58,133 nt of DNA, taken from NCBI GenBank assembly GCA_944381105.1, contig CALWJU010000017.1:1-58133 (forward strand), given 5' to 3'. Below the pieces are notes generated by a model, which saw only the letters and a program-made list of their open reading frames with translations, was not told where the DNA came from and searched no databases. The stretch is from an uncultured Clostridia bacterium (GTDB lineage Bacteria > Bacillota > Clostridia > Christensenellales > UBA1242). Position 1 is the stretch's first letter; the number at the start of each line of letters is the position of its first letter. Position numbers and translations under genes: made by a program. Positions 1 through 7,859 of the stretch are shown one piece after another.

Positions 1-1168
1 TTGTTGTTTTTGAGAATATTCCATTTGCCACTGCATTTGCCAAATTGTTAAGTTGTCTATCTATCTCTTTCATTTGTGCATTAAGAGAGTTTAACACCAC
101 ATCTTTGCCGATATATTCGTTAAATATGTCAGCAACTGCTTGTGATAATTCTTTCAGTTGTCTATTGTGCTTTAAAAACTCTTTCACAGCACAAACAACA
201 TAGTTTTCAATATAATCCTTTTCAACACTCTTCTTGTCGCAAGTGTGTTTTCTTTTTCTATTCACACATTTGTAATAATAGTGAATGCCATTTCTTCCTG
301 TTCCGCTGTCGCCAGTCATATTTGCTTTACATTTACCACAAACAAGTTTACCTGACAAAATAAAAGGAATTGGTGCTTTCTTTTGTGCCGCTGTGCGTTT
401 ACCTGTTTGCAAACTTTTGTTAACTCTGTCAAACAACTCTTCGCTAATAATCGGTGGATAGATATTTGTATAAACTGTGTTGTCAGCATAGACCTTTCCG
501 CAATAATACGGACTTCGAAGCATTCTTGAAATTTGATTTATTGTCCAGTCATTACCGTTGTTTGTCTTCATACCTTGGTTTTTAAGTTTTATTGCAATAT
601 CTTTCAATCTCATACCTGAGATATAGTCATTGTAAACTTGTCTAACAATATCTGCTTGTTTTTCGTTAATTTTAACAACCTTATCTTCCACAGTATAGCC
701 AAACGGAACTCGACCACCAACATACAACCCCTTTATTCTGCTTTCTTTTCGTCCACGCTTGACTTTTTGTGATAACTCGGCTGAATAATACTCAGCAAAA
801 CTTTCAAGCATTCCTTCAAGTATTATGCCCTCTGGTGTGTCTGAAATTTGTTCGGTTGCAGAAATAACCTTAACACCATTACGATTTAGAATAGCCTTAT
901 TCACAGCACTATCGTGGCGAGAACGAGCAAATCTATCAAACTTATACACAAGCACATAATCAAAACCTTTCTTCTTGCTATCTCGAAGCATTCTTTGAAA
1001 GTCTGGACGATGGTCATTTGTGCCTGTCATAGCCCTGTCGATATATGTATCAACAATCTTAATATTTTCTCGCTCTGCGTATTCTCTGCAAACCCTAAGT
1101 TGTCCGTCAATGCTTTGCTCTGACTGACTATCACTTGAATATCTGGCATAGATTACTGCTTTTTTCAT
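1..1168 (-). CDS. Serine site-specific recombinase (large resolvase/invertase type), 3' end off window
   Basis: Reading the minus strand from ATG at 1168, the frame is open to the left edge (about 389 codons, C-terminus missing). The N-terminus has the resolvase catalytic motif YARYSSDSQ (Ser11 by alignment to Y-x-R-x-S), followed by the typical DRAMTGT and YKFDRFARSRHD segments. A Recombinase domain follows (GGRVPFGY ... MLRSPYYCGKVY), then a zinc-ribbon-like Cys motif (CGKCK and, later, CVNRKRKHTC), then the start of a coiled coil. These are the parts of phage/ICE-type large serine recombinases, which cut and join att sites through a Ser-DNA link. AAGGTGGTG lies just upstream of the ATG. 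It is probably the integrase of the accessory island at 1-4.9 kb. A related C-terminal remnant lies at the right edge of the window. Confidence 0.93.
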   Translation of the reverse strand, partial: MKKAVIYARYSSDSQSEQSIDGQLRVCREYAERENIKIVDTYIDRAMTGTNDHRPDFQRMLRDSKKKGFDYVLVYKFDRFARSRHDSAVNKAILNRNGVKVISATEQISDTPEGIILEGMLESFAEYYSAELSQKVKRGRKESRIKGLYVGGRVPFGYTVEDKVVKINEKQADIVRQVYNDYISGMRLKDIAIKLKNQGMKTNNGNDWTINQISRMLRSPYYCGKVYADNTVYTNIYPPIISEELFDRVNKSLQTGKRTAAQKKAPIPFILSGKLVCGKCKANMTGDSGTGRNGIHYYYKCVNRKRKHTCDKKSVEKDYIENYVVCAVKEFLKHNRQLKELSQAVADIFNEYIGKDVVLNSLNAQMKEIDRQLNNLANAVANGIFSKTT

Positions 1169-1249
1169 AAAACACCACCTTTTAACCAATTATACCGCTA
1201 TATTTCAAAAAAGTCAGCATGATTTTTGTTTTTTTATTTGAAAAATATA

Positions 1250-1296
1250 AAATGTGAGTGAAAGTGTCGTGACTTTTGGGAGAAATGTTGTATAAT
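1250..1296 (+). promoter_or_regulatory. Promoter/operator repeat copy 1 (upstream of the 1320 gene)
   Basis: A 47-bp sequence found again, with 3 mismatches, at 2191-2237. It contains a -35-like GTGACT (1269-1274), a 16-bp spacer and a perfect -10 TATAAT (1291-1296). The dyad AAAGT-N6-ACTTT (1261-1276) overlaps the -35 and is preceded by TGTGAGTGAAA. Conservation extends well beyond the promoter hexamers, which suggests an operator for a shared regulator, most simply the XRE protein at 2260. Confidence 0.75.
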
Positions 1297-1319
1297 AAAG
1301 TTGTCAAAAGGAGTGTTAA

Positions 1320-2159
1320 ATGGATTTTCAAACATTGATTTTTAAAATGAAAATAATCGAAAAAGAAAGAAAGGAAAATGCTGTAGCTGTGTGGAATTTT
1401 CAAAACAAAGATTATAGTTGCAGTGCTAAAAAATTTATTGACTGGCTATCAAATTTAAATGAGTCAAACATTAAAAATATTGAATTTAAAGGTTTCAATT
1501 TTGAATTTAAAATATGTGAAGAACAAGCTGAATTTTATGCTTATTATTTCAACTGCAATAAAATGAATTATAAATATAGGGCAATCTCGAATGGTAAAAT
1601 TGAAGCCAAATATATTTTTGAAGATATAACAACTTTGAAAAATAAGTTGCTATTAAGATATAATTTGATTGGCAGAAATTCATATACAGTTTTCAATCAA
1701 TATGACGAATCAAGTGTTTTTAAATTCAAATACCAATCAGGAGACAAGGATTTTGCCAGCCTTAGTTACGAAAATTGGGGAGTGGATAGCCATATTGGTA
1801 TTTTGGATTTTTTTATAAGTTATTATAAAGATAAAAACGGCAACTATAAGTTTGAAATTGAAAGCGAACCGGGCTATGATTTTTTAAGAGTAAACGGATT
1901 AAAAATTGGAAATAAAAAATTATACTATTTTTCACAAATTTTGCAACACACTGTTGAAGATGGTGGAATATCAAGTCTAATTATCGCGGAAAATCACGAA
2001 TATTTGCTTTTAGGTTCACCGGAACAAATTGCAATAGAACTATGCGTTGATATGGAACGAGAAAAAGAAAAATGGGTTAATTTTAGTGAAGAGTATGGTG
2101 GTGCAAACAAATTTTTACTAAAACTAAATGAGTTACAAAAACTTGCTAAAGATAATTAG
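1320..2159 (+). CDS. Hypothetical protein (279 aa) of the accessory island
   Basis: I do not recognise a family. The protein is soluble-looking, with no signal peptide or membrane segment, and is rich in Lys, Asn and aromatic residues. The ATG follows AAAAGGAG at a good distance. It has its own promoter in the 47-bp repeat shared with the XRE regulator gene downstream, so the two are probably co-regulated. The position between a recombinase and a block of immunity-type genes suggests an accessory or defence-related role, but no catalytic motif is visible to support a specific one. Confidence 0.8.
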   Translation: MDFQTLIFKMKIIEKERKENAVAVWNFQNKDYSCSAKKFIDWLSNLNESNIKNIEFKGFNFEFKICEEQAEFYAYYFNCNKMNYKYRAISNGKIEAKYIFEDITTLKNKLLLRYNLIGRNSYTVFNQYDESSVFKFKYQSGDKDFASLSYENWGVDSHIGILDFFISYYKDKNGNYKFEIESEPGYDFLRVNGLKIGNKKLYYFSQILQHTVEDGGISSLIIAENHEYLLLGSPEQIAIELCVDMEREKEKWVNFSEEYGGANKFLLKLNELQKLAKDN

Positions 2160-2190
2160 AGTTATTGTGAGTGAAATATTAAAAAATACT

Positions 2191-2237
2191 AAATGTGAGT
2201 GAAAGTGTCGTGACTTTTGCGGAAAATGTTGTATAAT
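2191..2237 (+). promoter_or_regulatory. Promoter/operator repeat copy 2 (upstream of the XRE regulator)
   Basis: 44 of 47 bases match 1250-1296. Elements: TGTGAGTGAAA (2194-2204), dyad AAAGT-N6-ACTTT (2202-2217), GTGACT (2210-2215), 16-bp spacer, TATAAT (2232-2237). A further TGTGAGTGAAA lies just upstream at 2166-2176. The position directly before the regulator gene suggests autoregulation. Confidence 0.75.
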
Positions 2238-2259
2238 ATGATTGATGATAGGAGCGAAG

Positions 2260-2766
2260 ATGAAGTTTAGTGAAAAACTTAAGAAGTTGAGACAGGAGCA
2301 AAATCTCACGCAAGATGATTTGGCGGAGAAGATTTTTGTCACTCGCACTGCCATTTCGAAGTGGGAGACCGACAACGGCTATCCAAGCATCGAAAGTTTG
2401 AAACTGCTGGCAAATCTTTTCAACACAACAATCGATGAACTTATCAGCGAAGAAGATGTCAAAATTAAGGAAGATTTGGAACTTAAAAACTCCAAAGTCA
2501 ATCACTATACTGCACTTGGCGGACTTGTAATTGCAGTAGTTTGTGCGATTTGCCTATACTTTATCAAAAACGCAATTTTGTTTGGAGTGGTAACCGCGCT
2601 TGCCATACTCAGCGCTTGCCTATATTTCACATTCACGCAGTTGTCGCTGACCTATTATAAAGACAAAAAACTGACCAAAAGGCAACTAACCTACAACAAG
2701 TTTAGAGAGATCTTATCCGCAATTATTATCTTTTTAATTCTATTTGCAGTGGTTAGAAATATTTAA
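2260..2766 (+). CDS. XRE-family HTH regulator with C-terminal membrane segments
   Basis: Residues about 1-60 form a Cro/CI-type helix-turn-helix (LRQEQNLTQDDLAEKIFV, then TAISKWETDNGYPSIESL). They are followed by a linker and three hydrophobic segments (about residues 80-95, 97-115 and 145-165). XRE proteins with membrane tails are common in Firmicutes as regulators near stress or immunity genes. The start at 2260 is chosen because AGGAG ends 5 nt before it; upstream in-frame TTG and ATG codons would place the start ahead of the ribosome site. It is the first gene of an apparent operon running to about 4404. It is a likely binder of the paired 47-bp repeats, by position only. Confidence 0.9.
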   Translation: MKFSEKLKKLRQEQNLTQDDLAEKIFVTRTAISKWETDNGYPSIESLKLLANLFNTTIDELISEEDVKIKEDLELKNSKVNHYTALGGLVIAVVCAICLYFIKNAILFGVVTALAILSACLYFTFTQLSLTYYKDKKLTKRQLTYNKFREILSAIIIFLILFAVVRNI

Positions 2767-2779
2767 AAGGAGAAATGGG

Positions 2780-3067
2780 ATGAATGCAAGATCAAAGAAA
2801 GACAAATATAAATTTGATTTTAATATCGTGCGAGAAGAGATAAATTTACTTGACCCTATGGGCTTAAGTCCTGGAAAGTCCACACCAATTGACGAATATG
2901 ATATGGAAGTTGAAACAATTTTAACAAAATTAAATAAAACGGATGATTATTTTTTATTAGCAAAGGAAATGCAAACAATTTTTAATAATATGTTTGATGA
3001 AAATTTTCAAGAAGAAATATTTTTCGATTGTGCCAAAAGAATAATAGAGAGAACACAAAAAAAGTAG
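2780..3067 (+). CDS. Small DUF1871-like protein
   Basis: 95 aa from the ATG at 2780, which has AAAAGGAG 7 nt upstream; an earlier in-frame start at 2744 lies inside the preceding gene and lacks such a site. The segment LLDPMGLSPGK followed by DEYDMEVETIL resembles DUF1871, small acidic proteins of unknown function. The family call is from memory of the pattern and is tentative. It starts 13 nt after the XRE gene and ends 8 nt before the SMI1/KNR4-like gene, so it is co-transcribed with them. Confidence 0.75.
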   Translation: MNARSKKDKYKFDFNIVREEINLLDPMGLSPGKSTPIDEYDMEVETILTKLNKTDDYFLLAKEMQTIFNNMFDENFQEEIFFDCAKRIIERTQKK

Positions 3068-3075
3068 GAGTTTGT

Positions 3076-3702
3076 ATGGAAATTAAAGAAATAATTGATA
3101 AACTAAAAAACAAAGGAATTGTTTTTGCAAACGGACTTACCGAAGAAGAGTACGCGAGTATTGAAAGTCTTTACAATATAAAATTTCCAAAAGATTTAAA
3201 GAAATTTTTGTCGGTAGGTTTGCCATTTGCAGAATACACTTCATATCCACCTATTGTTGGTGAAAAAGAATATGGTCATTATTCCTTTCCGTTTCCTGTT
3301 TGGAATGATTTTGGCAAAGAAAATATTAAAAAAATTAAAGATTGGATTGCAGAGCCTAAAAGGTTGTTAAAGGAAGAGTATGAAAATGCCAAAAATAATA
3401 AAAAAGAGTTTTGGGCTTTTTGTAATGATTTGGGTTTGGATTTTGAAAAGAAAATCGAAGAAATAGACAAAGAGTTTGATAGTTTTGAAAATAATCTTGA
3501 AAACACCATTCCAATTTTTGGACACCGATATATGTTGCAAAAGGACAATTCGCCCATTCTTTCAATTCCACAAACGGATGATATAGCACTATATGGAAAA
3601 GATTTACAGGACTATTTAGAATGTGAATTTTTAGGCAAAAAAGTTGATGTTGACTGGAGTAAGGCAAAATTAGAAAATTGGCACAATGTTTTATTTAGAT
3701 AA
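3076..3702 (+). CDS. SMI1/KNR4 (SUKH)-like protein, probable immunity protein
   Basis: 208 aa. The N-terminal part (GLTEEEYASIESLYNIKFP, then KDLKKFLSVGLP) is the typical opening of SMI1/KNR4 proteins. The C-terminal part keeps the family pattern IPIFGHRYM ... ILSIPQTDDIALYG ... DYLECEF. SUKH proteins are often immunity proteins of contact-dependent or polymorphic toxins; that role is inferred here. The start at 3076 follows TAGGAG at 5 nt; the longer frame from 3028 lies inside the upstream gene. No toxin gene is visible next to it. Confidence 0.85.
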   Translation: MEIKEIIDKLKNKGIVFANGLTEEEYASIESLYNIKFPKDLKKFLSVGLPFAEYTSYPPIVGEKEYGHYSFPFPVWNDFGKENIKKIKDWIAEPKRLLKEEYENAKNNKKEFWAFCNDLGLDFEKKIEEIDKEFDSFENNLENTIPIFGHRYMLQKDNSPILSIPQTDDIALYGKDLQDYLECEFLGKKVDVDWSKAKLENWHNVLFR

Positions 3703-3717
3703 CTAAAAGGAGTTTTT

Positions 3718-4404
3718 ATGGAAAACAAAAAATACATTTGCCCGATTTGTGGGTATGATGGATTGGAAGAACCACCCTATGATGAAACAGGGCTCGGAAG
3801 TTATGATATATGTCCATGTTGCGGATATGAATTTGGAACAGGTATGTTTTATGAGAAAACTTTGGGCAAGTATGTGAATGCTGTAAAATCTGAAGATGAA
3901 AAATTTTTCAAAGAATGTCTTGACCTATGGGTAAAATCTGGTTGTAATTGGTTTAGAAAAGAAAACAAGCCGAGAAATTGGAATATCAAAAAGCAGTTAT
4001 TAAATACTGGAGTGAAAGAGCAAGAAATTGCTGGTCTTTTGGAAGATTACTTGTATGACGGTCCAATTGCAACATTTCAAATTATCGACTATATAGACGT
4101 GGAAAGGGATTACTCCGATATGAGTGATTTTGAACAAGAGAGTTGTGTCGGATTTTTTGATAATATGATAGATTTCTGGTATCCTGAAATAGAAAACTTA
4201 TCAACCTGTTTTAACAAAGTTTCTAGGAAAGAAACAGGTCTAAATCGGTGGGGAGTAACAATTTTTCCACCTCAGTCTTTAAAAGAATTTTATAGGATAG
4301 TTGATATAAAAACCCCAGAAGATACACCGCAAAAAGAAAATTTATTAAAACTTATAAAACAAGCACAAGAAGAAAATAAATATCTTATTCATTATGGTGT
4401 TTGA
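3718..4404 (+). CDS. CPCC zinc-ribbon protein (long paralogue)
   Basis: 228 aa. The N-terminus carries a treble-clef-like Cys set, CPICGYDGLEEPPYDE then CPCCGYEFG, the signature of the cysteine-rich CPCC family. The C-terminal half (about residues 110-228) is an unrelated domain I do not recognise. The family is small and often found among immunity and orphan genes. The ATG follows AAAAGGAG at 7 nt, 15 nt after the previous stop, so it belongs to the same operon. It is paralogous to the gene at 4459: both begin with MENK-YICP-CGYDGLEEPPYDE. Confidence 0.85.
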   Translation: MENKKYICPICGYDGLEEPPYDETGLGSYDICPCCGYEFGTGMFYEKTLGKYVNAVKSEDEKFFKECLDLWVKSGCNWFRKENKPRNWNIKKQLLNTGVKEQEIAGLLEDYLYDGPIATFQIIDYIDVERDYSDMSDFEQESCVGFFDNMIDFWYPEIENLSTCFNKVSRKETGLNRWGVTIFPPQSLKEFYRIVDIKTPEDTPQKENLLKLIKQAQEENKYLIHYGV

Positions 4405-4458
4405 TTGTAAATTTTTATTTCTATTTAATTGTATAAAACTAGCATAAAAGGAGTTTGT

Positions 4459-4794
4459 ATGGAAAATAAAACATATATTTGCCCAGTTTGTGGGTATGAT
4501 GGATTAGAAGAACCGCCGTATGATGAAATAGGCGGAATTTGTCCATGTTGTGGAGTAGAATTTGGTTTTGATGATTTCGACTTTAAAAATTTAACTTTTG
4601 ATACAGTTCGTGAAAAATGGTTGAAAGATGGTGCTGAATGGTTCGACAATAAAGCGAAGCCTAAAAATTGGAATTTGGAGAAACAATTAAAAAACTTACA
4701 ACTTCCAGAAGTCCAAAGAATAATTGAAAAAATTACCAAAAAATATACAGATATACATAATTTGCATCTTAAAAATAACAAGTTTCAAAATTAA
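4459..4794 (+). CDS. CPCC zinc-ribbon protein (short paralogue)
   Basis: 111 aa from the ATG at 4459, which has AAAAGGAG just upstream. The first 20 residues are nearly identical to those of the 3718 gene. The glycine-tyrosine linker is shortened, and the CPCC motif is followed by a short domain with W-KDGAEWFDNKAKPKNWN, which parallels LWVKSGCNWFRKENKPRNWN in the longer copy. This looks like tandem duplication followed by loss or gain of the C-terminal domain. It is the last gene of the island block and is followed by a terminator. Confidence 0.85.
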   Translation: MENKTYICPVCGYDGLEEPPYDEIGGICPCCGVEFGFDDFDFKNLTFDTVREKWLKDGAEWFDNKAKPKNWNLEKQLKNLQLPEVQRIIEKITKKYTDIHNLHLKNNKFQN

Positions 4795-4816
4795 AAAAAA
4801 TTTTTATGCTTAAACA

Positions 4817-4855
4817 AAAGGAACTTTATCAGTTGTGATATAGTTCCTCTTTTAT
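4817..4855 (+). terminator. Rho-independent terminator after the CPCC genes
   Basis: Stem 4820-4830 pairs with 4837-4847 (GGAACTTTATC / GATATAGTTCC), with a 6-nt loop and a T-rich tail. Its core GAACT...AGTTC resembles the inner hairpins at 57453-57524 and 57548-57615. Confidence 0.8.
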
Positions 4856-4880
4856 CAATTTTCTTCAAAATAAATTAAAT

Positions 4881-4909
4881 TTTCTTTTTTTGTAAGTTTC
4901 AAAGTCAAT
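4881..4909. repeat. 29-bp match to the right end of the 57.6-kb hairpin element
   Basis: Matches 57592-57620 at 26 of 29 positions: TTTC, a T run, then GTTTCAAA-TCAAT. It lies just downstream of a GAACT...AGTTC hairpin, as at the right edge. It may be a third, diverged copy of the element and could mark the island end. Part of the match is T-rich, so some of it may be chance. Confidence 0.4.
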
Positions 4910-4986
4910 CAACCTTTACACATTTTCCCTTTACACACATCCTCGACTTTAAAGCAAAAAAAACATAATAAAAAATGCCGGATAAA

Positions 4987-6075
4987 TTACCCAACATTTT
5001 GAAGTCTATCTGCTCTATCTTTTATTGCTAATGCCTCTATAAATTGGTCTAAATCTCCATTAAGAACCCCTTCTAAGTTGTACGAAGTGAGGTTTACTCT
5101 ATGGTCTGTTACCCTTCCCTGAGGATAATTGTACGTCCTTACACGCTCAGAACGATCGCCCGTACCAACTTGGCTACGCCTTTCTTTTTTTAACTCCTCG
5201 TCCTGTTTCCCCTTGTAAAATTCATACAATTTAGAACGAAGTATACTCATTGCACGTTCTCTATTTTTTATTTGAGACCTTTCATCTTGGCAGGCAACAA
5301 CAATCCCTGTTGGGATATGGGTTATTCTTATTGCAGACTCTGTCTTATTGACATGTTGACCGCCTGCTCCACTTGAACGATAGGTGTCTATTTTTAAATC
5401 CTTTTCATCTATATCAAACTCAACATCTTCAACCTCAGGCAAAACAGCAACTGTCGATGTTGAGGTGTGTATTCTGCCCTGACTCTCGGTCTCTGGAACT
5501 CTTTGTACTCTATGAACACCACTTTCATATTTAAAATGGCTGTAAGCGCCCTTCCCTTTTACCATAAAAGTTATTTCTTTGATGCCTCCAAGTTCGGTCT
5601 CGTTCAAATTCATAACCTCGACTTTCCAATGTTTTTTGTCAGCATACATACTATACATACGATAGAGAACACTACAAAATAGGGCTGACTCCTCTCCGCC
5701 TGCCGCCTGCCTTATTTCTATAATAGCATTATTATCATCATTTTCATCTTTTGGCAAAAGTAAAACTTTAATATCTTCAACCAATTTTTCTATTTCTTTT
5801 TTTAGTCTTTCTATTTCTTCGTAGAACATATTTTTAATTTCATGGTCTGTCTCATCGTCATATTGCTTTTGACAATCTAATAGTTCGTCATAATATTTTT
5901 GCAATTTATCATGAGAAAGTGCAATATCTTCAATTGACGAGCGCTCTTTTACCAATTTCTTCCACTGACGGTTATCCGCTATAATATCTGGATCTGAAAC
6001 TAACTTATTAAGTTCCTCATATCTATTCTTTGTCTTTAAAGTTTTTTCTAATATTTCCTTTGCCTGCTCTTCCAT
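4987..6075 (-). CDS. prfA: Peptide chain release factor 1
   Basis: 362 aa. The GGQ motif, in SSGAGGQHVNKTES (about residue 237), catalyses peptidyl-tRNA hydrolysis at UAA and UAG. The PET tripeptide in RVPETESQGR (about 193) matches the codon-recognition PxT loop of RF1 rather than the SPF of RF2. The start at 6075 follows AAAGGA at 6 nt; a TTG two codons upstream is less likely. The first 53 nt overlap the 3' end of the prmC fusion gene, so the methyltransferase that modifies the GGQ glutamine is made from the same transcript. Confidence 0.98.
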   Translation of the reverse strand: MEEQAKEILEKTLKTKNRYEELNKLVSDPDIIADNRQWKKLVKERSSIEDIALSHDKLQKYYDELLDCQKQYDDETDHEIKNMFYEEIERLKKEIEKLVEDIKVLLLPKDENDDNNAIIEIRQAAGGEESALFCSVLYRMYSMYADKKHWKVEVMNLNETELGGIKEITFMVKGKGAYSHFKYESGVHRVQRVPETESQGRIHTSTSTVAVLPEVEDVEFDIDEKDLKIDTYRSSGAGGQHVNKTESAIRITHIPTGIVVACQDERSQIKNRERAMSILRSKLYEFYKGKQDEELKKERRSQVGTGDRSERVRTYNYPQGRVTDHRVNLTSYNLEGVLNGDLDQFIEALAIKDRADRLQNVG

Positions 6076-7753
6076 ATACAATCCTTTCTATTTTACTATA
6101 ATCTTTAATTATGTTGACGTCGTAAAATTGCTGTTCAGTCATCATCTCTTTTACTTTTTGAGCCTGACCTTGACCTACCTCAAAAAATAGCCAACCATTT
6201 TTATTTAGGTGTTTGCCAGAACTTGCAATTATTTCTCTATAAAAATTCAGCCCATCAACGCCCCCGTCAAGAGCAAGTCGTGGATCAAACTTTTTAACTT
6301 CGACATCAAGTTTTTCAATATCACCACTCTTTATATATGGTGGATTTGAAATGATTATATCATACTTTTTATTTTTTTTCAAGCCTTTGAATAGATCTGA
6401 TTGTATAAATTCAACTTTAACATTGTTGTTTTGTGCATTTATTTGAGCAACACCTAACGCTCCCTTTGATACATCCACTGCTGTAACTTTGCATGGATAA
6501 TATTTTGCAACCGCTATTGCAATAGCGCCACTCCCTGTACACATGTCTAGTACGCTTTCCAGTTCATATTCTCTTATTTTTTTTAGTGCTTCATCTACAA
6601 GTAGTTCTGTCTCCATCCTAGGCGAAAGAACTTTTTTGTTGACTTCAAGCCTAAGTCCATAAAATTCAACAAATCCAAAAATACTTGATATAGGCTCTCC
6701 CTTAGCACGCTTTTCACATGCTCTCATTATTTCCCTATACTCTTTTTGACTGACAGAGCGTACAAGTTTAGCATCTGCTCTGCTTTTATTTAGAACAGTC
6801 GCTATAATCCAATCTACATCACTCTGCTCAAACCTTTCGCTATTTTTAAGTTTTGTCTGCATTTCTGCATAAAGTGTAGATATCGATATCCTGTTCTTAT
6901 CCGTTTTTTCAAAATCTTTGAAATTTTCAAGTTCTAACTTCGCACTCATAATCACCTCTTCCTGCGTAATATTAGGTTTGCCACATACTAAAAAATTGGT
7001 TACGAGAGATAAATCTTTCAGCCACAAGAGTTTTGTGTTTGACACAAACCTTAACAACTCATAGGACAAACTTATAATAACAAATATAAGCAATAAATTA
7101 ATAAAGAAATTTATTATAAAATTGATATTTATCGCAATTAATGATATCACAAATAAAGACAATATGGAAACAATTACAATGAAATTTAAGAAATTTAATG
7201 GACAAATTCTATGTCTGTAAGAACCTTTTTCTCCGTTTTGCCAAATATTTCCGACGCCATTAAAAGAATATAAGCCACTCATAAAAGGACAAAATCTTAA
7301 TATTACCATAACCGCATAAAAAATAAGTATTCTAAATAAAGCAATCATAAAACTTTGAAAATAATAGTTTGTTGAAATAGTAAAGATACTATTAAAAATA
7401 TATGATGGCAAAACGCCTAAAAGCAAATAGCCAATAAAAAAAGAAATTACTATACTTGCTATTAACATAATATAATCTGATAGAAAATTTATTCTATCGG
7501 TGCTTTTAGCCGATTTATTTTTACCTTCTTCCTTTTCCTGTCTTTGTAAAACAAAACAACGATAGTAAAGATTAAAACCAAAGAAAAAATATGTGATACC
7601 TCGTATTATAGGTTTATCAAATATTTTATTTGTTTCCTTTATATTTTCGCCATTAATATTTTTATCTCCATTCTCATCTATTGTGCTAACGCACAACCTA
7701 TTCTTATCATAAATAGCGACACCATTACTTAAAGGTATTATCATCTTATCCAT
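6023..7753 (-). CDS. prmC: Fusion protein: DUF1385/YqhQ-like membrane domain + PrmC (release factor Gln methyltransferase)
   Basis: 576 aa. Residues about 265-565 are PrmC: SAM-binding motif DMCTGSGAIAIAVA (about 401) and catalytic NPPY in IISNPPYIKSG (about 469), ending in the usual IERIVYGR. It N5-methylates the GGQ glutamine of release factors. Residues 1-260 form a four-helix membrane domain. KPIIRGITYFF and the C-terminal LTTREP-like GKPNITQEEVIMSA recall DUF1385, which in many Clostridia is a separate gene next to prmC. The DUF1385 hallmarks (GGQAV-EGVMM, GAEHK) are not seen, so this half is degenerate. There is no Shine-Dalgarno site: TATAAT ends 6 nt before the ATG, suggesting a leaderless message. 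Confidence 0.93.
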   Translation of the reverse strand: MDKMIIPLSNGVAIYDKNRLCVSTIDENGDKNINGENIKETNKIFDKPIIRGITYFFFGFNLYYRCFVLQRQEKEEGKNKSAKSTDRINFLSDYIMLIASIVISFFIGYLLLGVLPSYIFNSIFTISTNYYFQSFMIALFRILIFYAVMVILRFCPFMSGLYSFNGVGNIWQNGEKGSYRHRICPLNFLNFIVIVSILSLFVISLIAININFIINFFINLLLIFVIISLSYELLRFVSNTKLLWLKDLSLVTNFLVCGKPNITQEEVIMSAKLELENFKDFEKTDKNRISISTLYAEMQTKLKNSERFEQSDVDWIIATVLNKSRADAKLVRSVSQKEYREIMRACEKRAKGEPISSIFGFVEFYGLRLEVNKKVLSPRMETELLVDEALKKIREYELESVLDMCTGSGAIAIAVAKYYPCKVTAVDVSKGALGVAQINAQNNNVKVEFIQSDLFKGLKKNKKYDIIISNPPYIKSGDIEKLDVEVKKFDPRLALDGGVDGLNFYREIIASSGKHLNKNGWLFFEVGQGQAQKVKEMMTEQQFYDVNIIKDYSKIERIVYGRAGKGNIRKNFKDKE

Positions 7754-7823
7754 AAATTTATTATAGCCATATTACCAACAAAATATTTACATCTTTTTAA
7801 ATTCAGAAATTCCTTAAATATAC

Positions 7824-7859
7824 TTGACAAAATACTAATTTTAATAAATAATTTATATA
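7824..7859 (+). promoter_or_regulatory. Promoter for the SH3-like gene, predicted leaderless
   Basis: TTGACA (7824-7829), 17-bp spacer, AATAAT (7847-7852), then 6 nt to the ATG at 7859. Transcription would start at or next to the A of the ATG, and no ribosome binding site is present. Confidence 0.65.
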
